Part shown: positions 31,467 through 43,700 of the stretch, in pieces
Layout of the letters: each line of letters starts with the position of its first letter
How positions within the stretch are numbered: the stretch's first letter is position 1
Assembly (NCBI GenBank): GCA_037447655.1
Contig: JBBHKE010003380.1
Location: 188,884-252,883 of the forward strand
Origin: Zygnema cylindricum
Taxonomy: Eukaryota > Streptophyta > Zygnematophyceae > Zygnematales > Zygnemataceae
DNA: 64,000 bases
Direction of reading: 5' to 3'
Notes under the pieces: model-generated
Told to the model about the DNA's origin: nothing
The model's database searches: none
The model's input: only the letters and a program-made list of their open reading frames with translations
Program-made: the position numbers and the translations under genes

Positions 31467-32430
31467 TTATAACTTTTGCCAAAACTCCATTGGAGTAATA
31501 AACCCTTTTGCCCCCCGCATTCCATACTCATCTAACATGTTTCCAATAGCCTCATTTTGAGTCAATTTTGATAATTTATTATTTCTATCCATTTTTACCT
31601 GAATACCTTGAATATATTTCGCCTCACCGAGGTCTTTCATCTCAAACCGTGAATTTAAGGCAATTTTGATATTATTAATTTCATCCATTGATTTGCTAAT
31701 TAGTAGTAGATTATCTGCATACACCGCAATATACATTATCCCATGCTCACCTTTTAGAACGTAAACAGAATGATCAGAGCTTATCCATTCAAATCCTAGG
31801 CTAGTTAAGAATTCGTCAAGCTTCAGATTCTATTGTCTAGGGGCCTGTTTTAGACCGTACTGAGATTTAACAATTTGCATACTTATTGCTCTTTTTTTAG
31901 TTCTACATACATTTCATGCTGCTGCATGTAAATGGTCTCTTCTATCTCTCCATGCAAGAAGGTTGTTTTACATCCATTTGATGTATTTCCATATGTTCTA
32001 TATCAGCTAGGGACAGCAAAATCCTAACTGTCGGAAATCTTAAAACAGGAGAAAATGTTTCTTCAAAATCATTTCATTCCTTTTGATTATACCCCTTTGC
32101 CACAAGCCTAGCCTTATATCGTTCAATAGTACTATCGGGATTTAACTTCACCTTGAATACCCATTTGCTGCCGATCGGTTTTCGGCCCGGAGGACGATCC
32201 ACAAGCCCCCATGTTAGAGCTTCTTTGATCAATTTCATTTCTTCGTTAGCTGCCTCGATCTAGTGATGGTGTTCTGGTGATGACAAAGCCTCTTGAATGG
32301 CTAGATGCTCCCCTGAGGCCGCAGTGTAGGCAAAGTGGGCGTTTGTTTGCAGGCGGCTACTGGATTGTCTTCCCTCGAAAATTATGAGGCTGAAATTTTC
32401 GGATCCCTCGCATTTCTCTTTTGTCTATGT
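31467..32430 (-). pseudogene. Copia-3 reverse transcriptase pseudogene
   Basis: It contains [16 protein letters not shown] (32200-32140), HQMDVKQ (about 31980) and MYIAVYADNLLLISKSMDEI (31736-31677), where the catalytic YVDD has become YADN, then DLGEAKYIQGIQV. It ends at MEFWQKL at the truncation. The second catalytic Asp is lost, so it would be inactive even without the stops. Confidence 0.8.
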
Positions 32431-32493
32431 GTACAATACGTAGGATTCGAATTCAGGACACCGGGCTGAAACTGAACATGTTGAGGAACTTCG

Positions 32494-33640
32494 TTAATTT
32501 GAGACATCGGTGTCACCACCGGATGCCTGTGCATCTGTGTGACAATCTATTGTTTGCAGTCTAAAATGACATATTTCGTATTTTTGCTGTTTTTGTTGCG
32601 CTGTCATTTTAAATAAATCTATCAAGTCAAGCTCATCTTTTATAATAATATTCTTTGATACAATTATTTTCTTTTTCTCAAATACAAAGACTCTATACAG
32701 TTTTGAGGGATCATTATATCCCAACAAGATACCCGATAATCCTTGCGGTTCTATTTTCCATCTGTCTTTAGATGAATCTCAAATAAAGCATTTGCTACCA
32801 AAGACTTTGAAATAACAAACATCCGGTTTTCCACCAGTCCATACCTCGTAAGGAGTAGTTTCTACCGATGTTGATCCTATTCTATTCTCAAAATAAACAA
32901 CACAATTCAATGCTTCAGCCTATAATTTCGGATCCACGTCCTTATCTGCAAGCATGGACCTAGAGCTCTCTATGATAGATCTATTTAGTCTTTCACAAAA
33001 CCCATTTTTTTCTGGTGAATATGGAAGAGTTAGTTGATGACTAATACCTTCTTTAAGTAGGAAGTTTTCAAACTCTTTTGACGTATATTCGCCGGCATTG
33101 TCCAATCTGAGTTCAAGAAGTAGCAGACCATGTAGTCTCTCCACCCATGCTTTGTAGTTTTGGAAGTGGCCGAATCTTTTCCCTCATGAAGAAGACTTTA
33201 GTAAACCTCAAAAAATCATCTATAAACCTAACCATATATTTCATCCCCCCTGTAGATGGTACCTTTGCAAGGTCGAAAACATCAAAACAAATTAGTTGCA
33301 AAAGTTTACTGGACCGTTGTTCAGATTTCTGAGGAAACGCTAATCTGTGTATTTTTCCTAGTGCACAACCATCACACGTGTTAGGTGACTGATCTGCAAG
33401 AGTGACTCCTTCTAATTTACCAGCATGTACCATTTTTTTCAAACTGTTACAGTTCACATGGCCTAATCTCTTATGGCATAGCTCATCTGAAGATAATGCA
33501 CCGGAATTCAAAACATCATTTTCTTTATTTTTGGGCATATCCATTGGATACATTTTGCTGGCATCCCTTGAGCTTGTGATTCCAATCTTTCCATTCTTGC
33601 CAACAACCTGCCGACCATGTTTCAAAGTGAACTCAACCAT
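32494..33640 (-). pseudogene. Copia-3 integrase pseudogene
   Basis: The zinc-binding segment has HKRLGHVN and CDGCALGKIH (HHCC complete, about 33490-33350). The core shows CFDVFDLAKVPSTGG (first Asp), RLDNAGEYTSKEF (second Asp; S-D-N became L-D-N) and SPEKNGFCERLNRSI (Glu). The frame changes near 33115. The end is LGYNDPSKLYRVFVFEKKKI (32727-32670). Confidence 0.82.
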
Positions 33641-33646
33641 TACTTT

Positions 33647-34100
33647 CTACCAAAGAAGTTGAAAACATTTTTTCTTGAAATTTGGGACAAAGAGAACATT
33701 GTGAAGAGTTCTCTCAACTGCCTTTCCTTTTATATCAAGAAGCAAGGAGACATCACCTACAGCACGTGTATGTACACTCATACCACAAACATAGTAGATA
33801 TTTTTCTCGGGTGTGGATTTCAAATTTATGAAAATTGCCTTGTTACAACTCATGTGTGCCGACGCTCCGGTATCTATTATCCATCCATTATAGTTTGCAC
33901 CCTCCATAGTTGCCGCCACAGCGAATAATTCCTCGTCGTTCTCGTCAAAGAGTGTCAATTCTTTGTCGTTCTTGTCAAATAGTGTCAGAGATCGTTTGCA
34001 CCCTCCATTGCTGCCGCCACAACGAATAATTCCTCGTCGTTCTCGTCAAAAAGTGTCAATTCCTTGTCGTTCTCGTCAAATAGTGTCAGAGATTTGTCCT
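33647..34100 (-). pseudogene. Copia-3 protease region with 101-bp tandem duplication
   Basis: WIIDTGASAHM (about 33890-33855) is an intact D-T-G-A protease site, followed by RTLHNVLFVPNFKK. Just upstream, a segment encoding LFDENDEELFAVAATMEGAN is duplicated in tandem (33911 and 34012 are equivalent points). The 101-bp step is not a multiple of three, so the second copy is out of frame. Confidence 0.78.
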
Positions 34101-34109
34101 GGTGAGATA

Positions 34110-35043
34110 AAGATGTCGAGAAAAGTGCATTTCCTCGAAATGTAGATATTGTGAAGCCTTGATTAGACCGGCTCTGTTGCCATCCAAACCTGTACAATCT
34201 GGTTTCGTTAGCCCTCTTAAGGTTAGGACACAACTTATATCCATGACCTTTTTTGTTACATTAAAAACAAGCATTAAAAGACTGTCTATTCCCACTCTAA
34301 TTAAACTGTTTAAACTGATTCTGGTTCTGATTAAGCTGATTTTTGTTTTGATCAAACTGATTCCTTTGCCGATTAAATTGAGCATTTTTGTCAAGGTCTG
34401 TGTTAAAGGCCTCTACCTGCCTTTTTGCACTGAGAATTTTAGAATCAGCCTTTTCTTCTAATATCATATTAATACCTAACTGTAAAGTACAGCTAGTTTT
34501 TTTTTTTAGTTTCAACCTATCAGACGCTGCTTTTATAGTATTAGGAAGACCCCTCATTAGTAATGCAGCCTGCTAAAACTGAGGGAATGATCTACTTGCA
34601 CAAGCATGAGAGTCTTTTAGAATTCGAAACTTAATATCATATTCAGCCATTGTGCCGCCCGTGTATGCGTAGTCCCAAATTTGTCCAGACAAAAATAGTT
34701 CTTCTTGGACATTAGCCTTTTCATAATCATCTTTAAAAGACTCCTAGATATCAATCGCCTTTTTCATTTTTATCCGAGACATAGCCAATTTTTTTGAGAT
34801 ACATAATTTTAGAATAGGTCGAGCTTGCGAGTTTTTCTTTGACCAAGATGCATATGTTTACGCCAGTGAACCATCCCAAATATCCAAAAGACTAACATTT
34901 TCAAAGTGTGTTTCCACCATATCCGCCCAATAAATATATTTTTCCCTCGAGAAGATAGGAATTCTTGATAGGAGGCCCATAACTTGTGATTCTACGGCCA
35001 TTGGAGCAGGTGGAGCAGCAGCAGTAGTAGTAGAATTAGACAT
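34110..35043 (-). pseudogene. Copia-3 Gag pseudogene
   Basis: It starts MSNSTTTAAAPPAPM at 35043 in the LTR and runs through the primer site (ESQVMGLLSRIPIF). It continues with ADMVETHFENVSLLDIWDGS, a frame change, MRGLPNTIKAASDRLKLKKK and a Q/N-rich repeat (34370-34297). The CCHC knuckle near 34270-34230 has a stop codon between its first two cysteines. Confidence 0.78.
34974..34984 (-). other. Primer-binding site (half tRNA-Met) of Copia-3
   Basis: On the minus strand AGTTATGGGCC follows the LTR end TCACA. It differs from the Copia-2 site only in the first base (A for G). Confidence 0.7.
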
Positions 35044-35895
35044 AATTTACTCACTGAGGCTTACGAAGAATCCTTCCCAACAGCTGTCTTCTACAGCTCA
35101 CCAAATTTGACACAAAGGTCCAAACTACTTCAAATTATACCACATTATAGAACATCACAAAGTTTGACAACTCCCAAAGTTTCAGCCCAATTGATAAAAA
35201 ATAAACTAAGATATGCAACTCAGAATTTTCCCAAAAATAGTTTGCAAATTACACAGTCTAGAAGTCTAGATACATCAAATGTTATAAGTCCTAAGTATTA
35301 TACTCGTAGTGAGTTTCTACTCTTGTCCTATTACATGGTGTTGTTCCTCTAATACAAACGTTCTTGAGAGATAAGTCCAAGAACCTAACTGCCACTAAGA
35401 TCAAGTCCTCCTAATCATGCTAAAACTAATTCTGTCACTGTACAATCAGTATTACTGAGAGATCAATACAATTACTTGTAGCCGGTTTAAATATTATTGT
35501 CCCAATGAGTTCACCCAAATGTTGCGAAAACACCTGCTAGCAAATCATTTGTGATCCTTTTATGAATCTCGTCCATTGACTTGATTCAAATAAACCGCAG
35601 CTGCGTTGTCTCGTTCTGAATAATATTCTACGTCACCGCAACTTCGTTGCAGCTGCGTCGTCCCGTATTGAATAACCGCAACTGCTTTGTCCCATCTGCG
35701 TCGCAGCTGCTTTGTCCCATCTGCGTCGCAACTGCTTTGTCTTATTCAATGTGTGACAGGCATATGTAGATGTCGGTGCCATTCCGAAATACATGTTCTA
35801 TACTTAAGTGACGACGCGTGTCCTTTACGCTATATTTTACTGTCTTTCTGCCGTCACACTAATTTATTGAGACTTAAAGCTTTCCAAAATCAACA
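34985..35895 (-). repeat. Copia-3 5' LTR
   Basis: On the minus strand it starts TGTTGATTTTGGAAAGCTTTA, similar to the Copia-2 LTR start, and ends ATCACA. It carries an array of about 25-bp repeats with CGCAGCTGC and ACAAAGCAG (35590-35745). The gag ATG is 59 bp inside its end. Confidence 0.75.
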
Positions 35896-37641
35896 TTGTA
35901 GAGTACAATATGCGTCATCCTCGAACTTTTGATGTATAAAAATTTGTCGTCTTCTGTTATTTGACCCACTCCCACAACAAAAAACGTCATCTTTAACCTT
36001 ACAGTTAAAACACATGCGCGATGTGTTTTAAAACTAGGTATTTTCGATAAACAAATAAGAACATATATTAACACGTGCTATAATTTTTTGAAATTTTCAT
36101 ACGATTTCCAAGGACAAAGAAAATTATAGAATTCATTGTGTTTTGTCCGCTTGTTTCTAATATGGCGAAGAAAAGTACACAATTTGTTTAGTTTTGTCTA
36201 TTTTCGTTGAGTACAGATTTTTTTTTTGCAGGGGTCTTCAAATTCTGATGCTATTTCACGTTGACTTGATATGTTACGCAAAGGCAAAACGCATCGTCTT
36301 CAACCGTGAAATGGCATAGGCTAATGGCGGTACATCTACAATGTCAAGGTAAGACATGTGACATCATAAGCAGTTCCAAAAAAAAGCGTGTGACCAAAGA
36401 TTGTAGACGTTGATAGTCGTCTCAATTATTATCGATGTGTACAATCGTTACAAGCGTAAGTTACGATTTCTTCCTTAGAGATATAAGGACACTTGAAAAC
36501 CGGTTCCGGCGGATCTGTGCAAAAAATACAAAGTAAGTTCGCTAAATTAGAAGTACATGGGGACATACCCTGTAGAAATTGATGGTTCTTTTAGTGCTTT
36601 CTAGGTCTAAAATGAAATGCAGAAAGAAGTCGAGGGAATCTGCCTCTAACTTCTCTCTCCAACTCCCACACTTGTTGCAGTCACTGAGAAGTTGGAGAGG
36701 AAGTTAGAGCCATGGCTACCTAGGCTATCCAAAGGTTTACGGAAAAAGATTAGTTGATTTACGGATAGGTAGTTTTTTTACTAAAAGAGGAGATGTCGAA
36801 TCCAAGATTTGATCTTGGTACCTGCCGTCCATAAATGCCGCCGGTAGCCGGTAGACTTATCATTAAGTCTAAGACTAAAGTTGGATGTTATTAGGTTTGT
36901 TAGTTATTTAAATGTTACCACCTAGGATAATTCATTTAACAGCAACTATTTACGGGATACATAGATTTAGTTATGTAAAAGTACGGATTACGGTAAGGAT
37001 AAAAGACGAGTACCGCGCATTTGTTTCTTTAAACGAAATAAATACCGCGCAAGTATAATTGACGGCTACGATTGGAATGTGCATTCAATCGGACGGCCGG
37101 GAAGAATTCCGAGATCGCGGAAGAGAATCTCTGCGGTTTGTGGTCAGTGCCACATCAAATGACACGTGCCACAATTACATTGGATCGCGGCATCTCCAGG
37201 GATTACGGGACCGGATCTCGAAATGACATGTGTCGACATTTAGGCCATGTTCTACAATATTCGTACGGAAAGTACACCGACAGCTGTACTTTTGTGTATG
37301 GCAATGTAATATGATTGGTGTTGTACATCAGTAGATAGAGTTTTAGAGGGAGATAGGACTTAGAAAAATTTGGTAGATAGGACCCTCTCTCCCAGAGAGC
37401 TTTTATACAAAAGGTCAACTTTGACCCTCCATAACTTACTACCCAGGGGAGCAAATTCAGAGATTCTTTTTGCTATCGACTCAGGGGAGTTTTCCCTTCA
37501 CAAGGGTGAAGGTGGTCAGAGTTTTTGTCTGCCACGGTGGCATTTATTCTTGCTGAAACACAAAGGGGTCAGGGTTATCCTAGAGGCTTCTTGCAAGCTC
37601 TCTATTCTGAGGATCTATGGAGGTCTCAGAGTTGCATACCC
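35896..37641. mobile_element. Harbinger-like MITE, copy C, partial
   Basis: It aligns with copies A and B from TTGTAGAGTACAAT (8-15 bp around 35896) to the terminus ACATGGGGACATACCC (split by the solo LTR), followed by TTA (37642-37644). The left part was separated by Copia-3 and is absent. The last bases of its terminal repeat are the target of the solo LTR at 36571. Confidence 0.8.
36571..37636 (+). repeat. Solo LTR (Copia-1 type) in a MITE terminus
   Basis: It starts TGTAGAAATT and ends GAGTTGCA, with TACCC on both sides (36566-36570 and 37637-37641). At 1066 bp it is the best-preserved complete LTR of this family here and defines both ends. It includes the antisense tRNA-like stretch (about 36790-36870), GACACGTGCC (37160-37169), the GTAC block and ATGGAGGTCTCAGAG. 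Confidence 0.92.
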
Positions 37642-37644
37642 TTA

Positions 37645-37956
37645 CACGCAAATTCAAACGAAACCTATTTAAACTGAATTTCTATAAGTCTTGTACAGAA
37701 ATAGTAAAACGCACTAAATGAAATTAACTTTGTACACTATAATAAAACAAACCGGCGTAAAAATATAAATTGAAATTAAATGAAAAATATATGCGTCGTC
37801 ACGCGGGACGAAATCGAGCCACACTTTCTACAAATCAACATTCTTACACTGAGAGCGAAATTTCGTTTCGTGCGTTTTAATATTTCCGTACAAGACTTAC
37901 ATTACTTCAGTTTAAAGAGGTTTAGTTTCAATTTGCATCTAATTTCAATGTAACGC
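37645..37956. other. Non-coding spacer
   Basis: AT-rich; nothing recognised. Confidence 0.4.
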
Positions 37957-37959
37957 TTA

Positions 37960-38733
37960 AGGTACGGCCCCATGTATTTATAACTTAGCGAACTTACTTT
38001 GTATTTTAGCGCGGATCCGGCAGACCCGGATTTCAGGTGTCTCTATGTGTTTACTCGAGATTGCTACTTAATTTTGTGACGAATGTATACGTCAACAATA
38101 CTTGTGACGGTTGTCACCGTGTACAATCTGTCTTGCCGCACCGTATTTTTTCAAAAAAATTTAAAGCGTTGCAAGACACATCGTAACTTTTGAAACCATT
38201 TGGTATGTCGCGTGTCACTGCGTGACATCGTAGACTTACAGCCTTGCAGCCGTGGCTGTACGACATGCCTTTGTGTAAACCTTGCCTATCCGGGCGCCAT
38301 GACTTCGCAAATTTTTCACCTTCGCAGATTTTTCAACTTTGCGTGAAATGACATTGCAACATCGAGAACCCTAAAAAAAAAACCGTTCAAGGTGTATGCG
38401 AACAAAAACGAACAACCCTGTACTTTTTTCAACCGTCAAAAACTTTTGAAAACTTTTCACGCGCGGGAACATATTTTCCCATTGGTGTATTCGGATTTAC
38501 TTAGCTTAAAACACATTGCCGATGTGTTTTATGATAAGTTTGAAGATAATGTGACACTGAGTCGAAAAAACGCAAGACGACAACTTTTCCTACATCTTAA
38601 GTTCGAGAATGACGCAAATTGTACTCTACAAATTTGCGATTTTTTCGTACGGTCACAACTTAGGCAGTACGTCGCTAAGTTTGAAAGAAAAACGACAGAA
38701 AAAAACCGAACTTAGCCACATGGGGCCATACCG
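37960..38733. mobile_element. Harbinger-like MITE, copy D
   Basis: 774 bp with inverted ends GGTACGGCCCCATGT and ACATGGGGCCATACC, flanked by TTA (37957-37959 and 38734-38736). It contains AACTTAGCGAACTTACTTTG and, at the other end, AAACGACAGAAAAAAACCG, as in the other copies, in inverted orientation to copy B. Confidence 0.8.
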
Positions 38734-38774
38734 TTAGACGACTAAATTTCAATTTTGCGGCTAAGTTAATTTCC

Positions 38775-39110
38775 AAGGTGCTCTCACCGTGGAGCTCACG
38801 TAAAGACAAAAAGTGACTGTATGCAATACTTTTATTTACATGTGGCTGTCGCAGTTTTGTTACTGTAAACGTTTGCCGGCCGTGTGAATTGCTAATGTTA
38901 TTATGACGGTCGACGTTCGCAAGCGCGACAAAAGTTTAAGCGGTTGAAACAACATTTTGAAGGTCAAAGTTGTTATGCCGATTGACCATCAAATTTAGAC
39001 TCAACGGTACTTTCCTTGTACAAATGTGTACTTCAAACGTACATTTTTTGACAAAATGACTGTGCGCAACCAAAACAGTCAATGCCATGATCAATTCCCT
39101 TCACCTATCA
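38775..39110. repeat. Single arm of the fold-back family
   Basis: It is homologous to the right arm of the element at 18765-19945 (shared GTGGAGCTCACGT, TTACTGTAAA, GACGGTCGACGTTCGCAAGC). No inverted partner is close by. Confidence 0.6.
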
Positions 39111-39366
39111 TGTAATACTTGTATAGATAATAAAAATTTTATTTCAATGATTTATTGGAAATTGTACAAACTGCGATTTATGTTCAATTCATTTTTTTCA
39201 ACATGTACGAAGTTGTGCGGACAAAAAATCATTAACGATTTTTACGATTTTTTCAATTCGACATCTCTAGTTTCTACGTATTGTACGTGCGTTCGAATCG
39301 TGCGTAAGATGCGTTTTGAACAGCTATGATGTTATGTTACCTTATCAGGCCGCGTGCTGTACTGGA

Positions 39367-40346
39367 CACCGCGAATCGTAATTAGAGTAAATTACTCTTA
39401 TTCGGTCGCTCGAAATTTCGACTCTATCACATGAAATAGAGTAAATGATTCTTATTTTTTCATTATTCTATTTAAGGTAATTTTTAAATAGCGTTTTCAA
39501 TTCTAACATAGGTTCGTTTTAAATAGTGTGGAATACGGATAACCTCCGACCGTGCAAATTGTACTTTATTCCGTAAACGTCAAACAAAAACAACTGAAAT
39601 TAAACTTCACGTTACGCGGTATAGCTTTGACACGTAACCGCCGTAAAATTGTCAGATCGGTACGGATACTCGATTTGGCGCCGTCGTACAATTTTTAAAA
39701 TTGTGTACGGCTACATATATTAATGTGTACAATCGTACGGAGACTATTCGATTTTTACTGTCCCCAAATTAGCGTTAACACCGAAATTAGAATAAACCTT
39801 TTTTTTTTTAATTTTCAAATTCTTAATTAGCGTCAATGACGGTATATTTACTTTCACACTATTTAAACTTTGACACTAATAACGATGCGCGGTGTATTAT
39901 CCGCGCTGAAATTATAAACACTAAATTACGTTTGCGTACAAAATCTGTCCGTCCGTATAGTTTTGACGTTATTATGACGTTAGTACTATTTGTCGTGCTG
40001 AATTTCAGTTAATGTTCACACTGACGAGGATGCTGTCGACGGACGAGAGTTATGCGAACGGCTTTTTTTTCGATGTTTTGTTTAATACGATTTCACGTGC
40101 GAGCGCCATTCTATTAAATCATTATTTGTACCTTTCTACTTATAAAAGTACAACACTGCACGGTCGGACGTCGTCCGTACTCAACACTATTTAAAACGAA
40201 CCTATATTAGAATTTTTCACGCTAATTAAACCTTCCGTTAAATAGTATAATGAAAAATTTAGAATCCTCTACTCTATTTAAGGTAATAGAGTCGAAATTT
40301 AGGGCGACCGAATTAGCATTATTTACCCTAATTACGATTCGCGGTG
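39367..40346. mobile_element. Long inverted-repeat element upstream of VPS39
   Basis: The left end CACCGCGAATCGTAATTAG and right end CTAATTACGATTCGCGGTG are perfect inverses. The similarity runs on for roughly 150-250 bp with gaps (GGTCGC / GCGACC, TTTCGACTCTAT / ATAGAGTCGAAA, GGTTCGTTTTAAATAGTG / CACTATTTAAAACGAACC). A TA follows at the right, GA stands at the left. It looks like the TA-flanked MITE family (CACCGTGAATCGTTATTA) in a longer form. Its right end is 450 bp before the VPS39 start. Confidence 0.72.
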
Positions 40347-40347
40347 T

Positions 40348-40795
40348 AGCGTTTCCACTTTCCAGTCGTTTGAGAAAACTCGCATATTTACCTACCGTAC
40401 GGTATACATACTATAAACTCGCGATCGGGCAGAATCCTTCTCGAAGGCTCGAACAGCCCTACTCTACCCAGTGAATCGCTATTAGCGTTGATGTTTTTAT
40501 CGCCACTTTAAACGTCTTTTGTGTGCGGACACTTGCCATAATCTGTTTGGCGGTTAAGCTGGAGAGGAAGTCTTACCTTCCGATTGGCGGTCTCCCAACA
40601 GAAACTCTGCAGGAAGACGTGTACACGAGAAAATAACGTTTATAGTGGCGAAAGAAACATCGACGCTAATAACGATCCATGGTAGGGAAACTCCCTCGCT
40701 CCTTGCAATAAGGCGGCATTTGTCTCTTATAGATCTTGTCAAATCTCCACGACAAAAACCCTTAAAGCTCTCAAATAGCAAACAACTTGAAAACA
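40348..40795 (+). promoter_or_regulatory. Probable promoter and 5' UTR of VPS39
   Basis: This is the interval between the inverted-repeat element and the VPS39 ATG. No convincing TATA box is seen. A ...ACTTGAAAACA context precedes the ATG. The call rests only on position. Confidence 0.4.
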
Positions 40796-43700
40796 ATGAT
40801 TTACAAGGCGTTTGATGCATTCCCATTGATCAAAGCTTGTCCTAGTAAGATCGAAAGCTCCGTTCTTTGGGACTCTTTTCTCATAGTTGGTTGCTATGAC
40901 GGATCCTTGCGAATATACGTCGAAGATTCCAGCGACACTAAAGATAGTGTGGATCCCGACGAGGTCACTACTAGCGAAATTGGAGGAAATGGTTTAGGGT
41001 TCAGGAAGTGGATGGACGAGACTCGAGATTCAAAGGTTTCGTGGAAACCGAAAGAAACTAGGATTGGTTTTGCAAGAAAAGCTATTTTACAAATGGATGT
41101 CATTCATTCGAGAAGCTTTTTGATAACTCTTTCAGATGGAGTTAGTATTCATTCTCTCCCTGACTTAGATATGGTGACTCACTTTGGGAAAACAAGGGGA
41201 GGGAATGTTTACGCATGGAATAACGGAAGGGGAGTTCTATGTACTGCCGTGAGAAAAAAACTGGTTTTCGTCAAGTTTACGGGTATGCTGTCGTTTTCTA
41301 TGTTTTCCTTTTTGTTGGTTTTTTAAGGTTACGCTTTTACGTTTAGGGTTTTTTTTGTTTGTTGTTTGGGTTTTTAGGGTTTCATTTGTCAGTGTGAAGG
41401 TTGTTAATTTGAGAACTCGTGGACATTGGGTGTTGCTTTACTTTATAGCGTTTCCTCCTTTTATTTTCATGGCTAAAACAAATTAACGGATGGCGTTAAT
41501 TTCAATAAATGTTGTTTATTGTTTTTTTTTTCATCGCTTGTGATTGCTTTTATCTCCTTTTTTTTTGTTTGGACGAGTTTTCTCATATTGGGATATTGAA
41601 GGGCACTGTTTTCATGATTTAAACTAATGAAAGTCAACGTAATTGTTTGTTACATTTTCTTCAAATTCAACAAATAAAAACAAGTAATGCTCATCAATAT
41701 TCCAATGCAAAATTTTCCTGCAGTTTCTAGCACATGATAATCACACAATGCCCAAAGGTTGACGGCTATGCTATGAATCATTATTAGAGTGAAAAAACTA
41801 TTGCTGTGTCATTCATGTTAGTGTTATTAACTCTCTTTCAGTTCCAAATGATGTGGTTGATTCTGCTCCGTTTAAAGAATTAGCGTTAAGAAAAAGACAG
41901 CTAGAATCATTGATACTATATTAGGTTGATGGGTAAAATTTAGGGGCAATGATATAGTGTCATTGATGCTGATATCAATATACGGTATACTTCGATGTGA
42001 ACAGGAAGTCGCGAGTTTTCGGAAATGAAGGAAGTAAATGTGTCTGACACCGTACGGACAATGGCCTGGAGTGGCGACTCTCTAATATTGGGATTAGCCA
42101 CAAAAAAGGAGTACTGGTTGGTGGACGTGCCCTCTGGTCTTTTGACGGAAGTTTCGTCGAGTGGGCGATCTTCCCCTCCACTTGTCACAGCTTTGCCCGG
42201 TGGAGAGCTTTTATTGGGGAAGGTGGGCTGTTTTCTGGGTTTGTTCTGGTGTTTTTAGGTTTTTTTAAGGTTTTCTAGGGGTTTTTTGGCGTTTTTGTTT
42301 GAAGGTGGCAGCTTTTTTCCGGCATCAGGTTTTTGCTTGTCAAGCTGTTTGGTAAGGGTCGTCGTTCTATTGAAATGCAGTCAAAAGACACAGCATGTAT
42401 GTTACGGCTTTATCAATTTCGGAAATTTAAGTAGTTATGGTTTTTGACGTCGATTTGTTTTTTATTGAGATGGCAATGACCTGCAAATGGTCGGGTATAG
42501 TGTTAGCTCCGGTTGGGATTGTTGTTGTTGTAGACCTATTTAGCATTTTCAAGAACTGTTCCCCCCCCCCTAACAGTGTTCCATGTCATTTCTTGTTTAT
42601 TTCACTTGCTCGTGTTTTTTTTTTTAAGTGTTTCATAGCTTGGGTTAGGTTTCATGTGTGTAAGTATACTCAGGGTCACATAGCCGGAAACTACACTGCC
42701 CATTGTTATTAAAGGAATGTCTAGTGTAAATTCGGAATTAGAATGCATAACACTAATTTAGTGCAGAGAAATTCCTTAACTACTGTTGTTTTACACTATT
42801 TTTATGGATTTTGGGGAAAAAAAGTTGGGACTGACTTAGTGTTACTAACTAATTAGTGATTGGTGGTGTAGTAGAGTTAGTGAATCATTAGCGTTAACAA
42901 TTGATCGGAATTATTGAGAATTATGTTTCGGCAAGTGGAGGATTATGGGCCACTTAACTGAAGAGTTTTATTAACAATAGTTCATGATTTTGGGTCATAA
43001 AAGTACTCACTTGAAATAGCGTGATTAAACAGTGATGGGCAGTGTACTTTTTGAAAAAAATGTGAAATTACTGAGGAACATAGTTTCTGGGCTTGTTGAA
43101 CAGGATAATATAGGTGTATTTGTCGACAATCAGGGCAAATCTACTCGACCAGGAGAAGCCATCAGTTGGTCAGAGGCCCCACTATCACTGGCTGTCTCCC
43201 CACCTTACGTTATTGGGAGGCTTTCCCGCTTTATAGAGGTATTTTTGTCGTTATGTCGATGATGTGTGACGCAAAGTTTTTTTTTAGATGACGTGTTGAT
43301 GTGTTTCTTCAATTTTTTTCATTTCTTTTTTGCTTGTCACTTAGTGACAGGCATGAGGATGTTTTGTATCTGTGTTTGTATCAATCTGAAACATGAAGAG
43401 TTTCTGTAGTTAGAGTACAGAAATTATTAGAGTGGGGTTTATATTAGTGTTATGAATTATAATTCAGTTTCAAATGACGATTGATTCTAAACGGTTTAAA
43501 GAATTAGCGTTAAAAGAAAAAACAATCTTGTCATTGATGTTATTCTAGGTTCGAGTGGTATAAGTTTTGGCTCACCGATATAGTGAAATTGACGCTTATA
43601 CTGCTGTGGTTAGCATATTCGGCAAAATTTGTAGTGACATCTTATATTAACTTATATGGATTTGAAAGGATTCTAAAACATATGATTAGTTGCTTTAAAG

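Larger units (their letters stand above)
31467..35895 (-). mobile_element. Copia-3: 3'-truncated Ty1/copia retrotransposon
   Basis: It is read right to left: 5' LTR 35895-34985, primer site, gag, protease, integrase, reverse transcriptase. It stops at 31467, just past the YVDD region; RNase H and the 3' LTR are missing. It is related to Copia-2 (shared blocks such as QNQF, ERTLHNVL, GISH, SRSMLAD). Its 5' end lies inside MITE copy C at TTGTA, but the matching other half of the MITE is not found beyond 31467, so the right half was lost or moved. Confidence 0.85.

Noticed and set aside
36571-37636. A complete retrotransposon at 36.6 kb
   Set aside because: Only one LTR is present between perfect TACCC duplications, so it is a solo LTR.
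40787-40795. A longer VPS39 start (three extra codons)
   Set aside because: It begins with TTG; the first ATG in this frame is 40796, and the protein after it (MIYKAFDAF) lines up with plant VPS39 N-termini.
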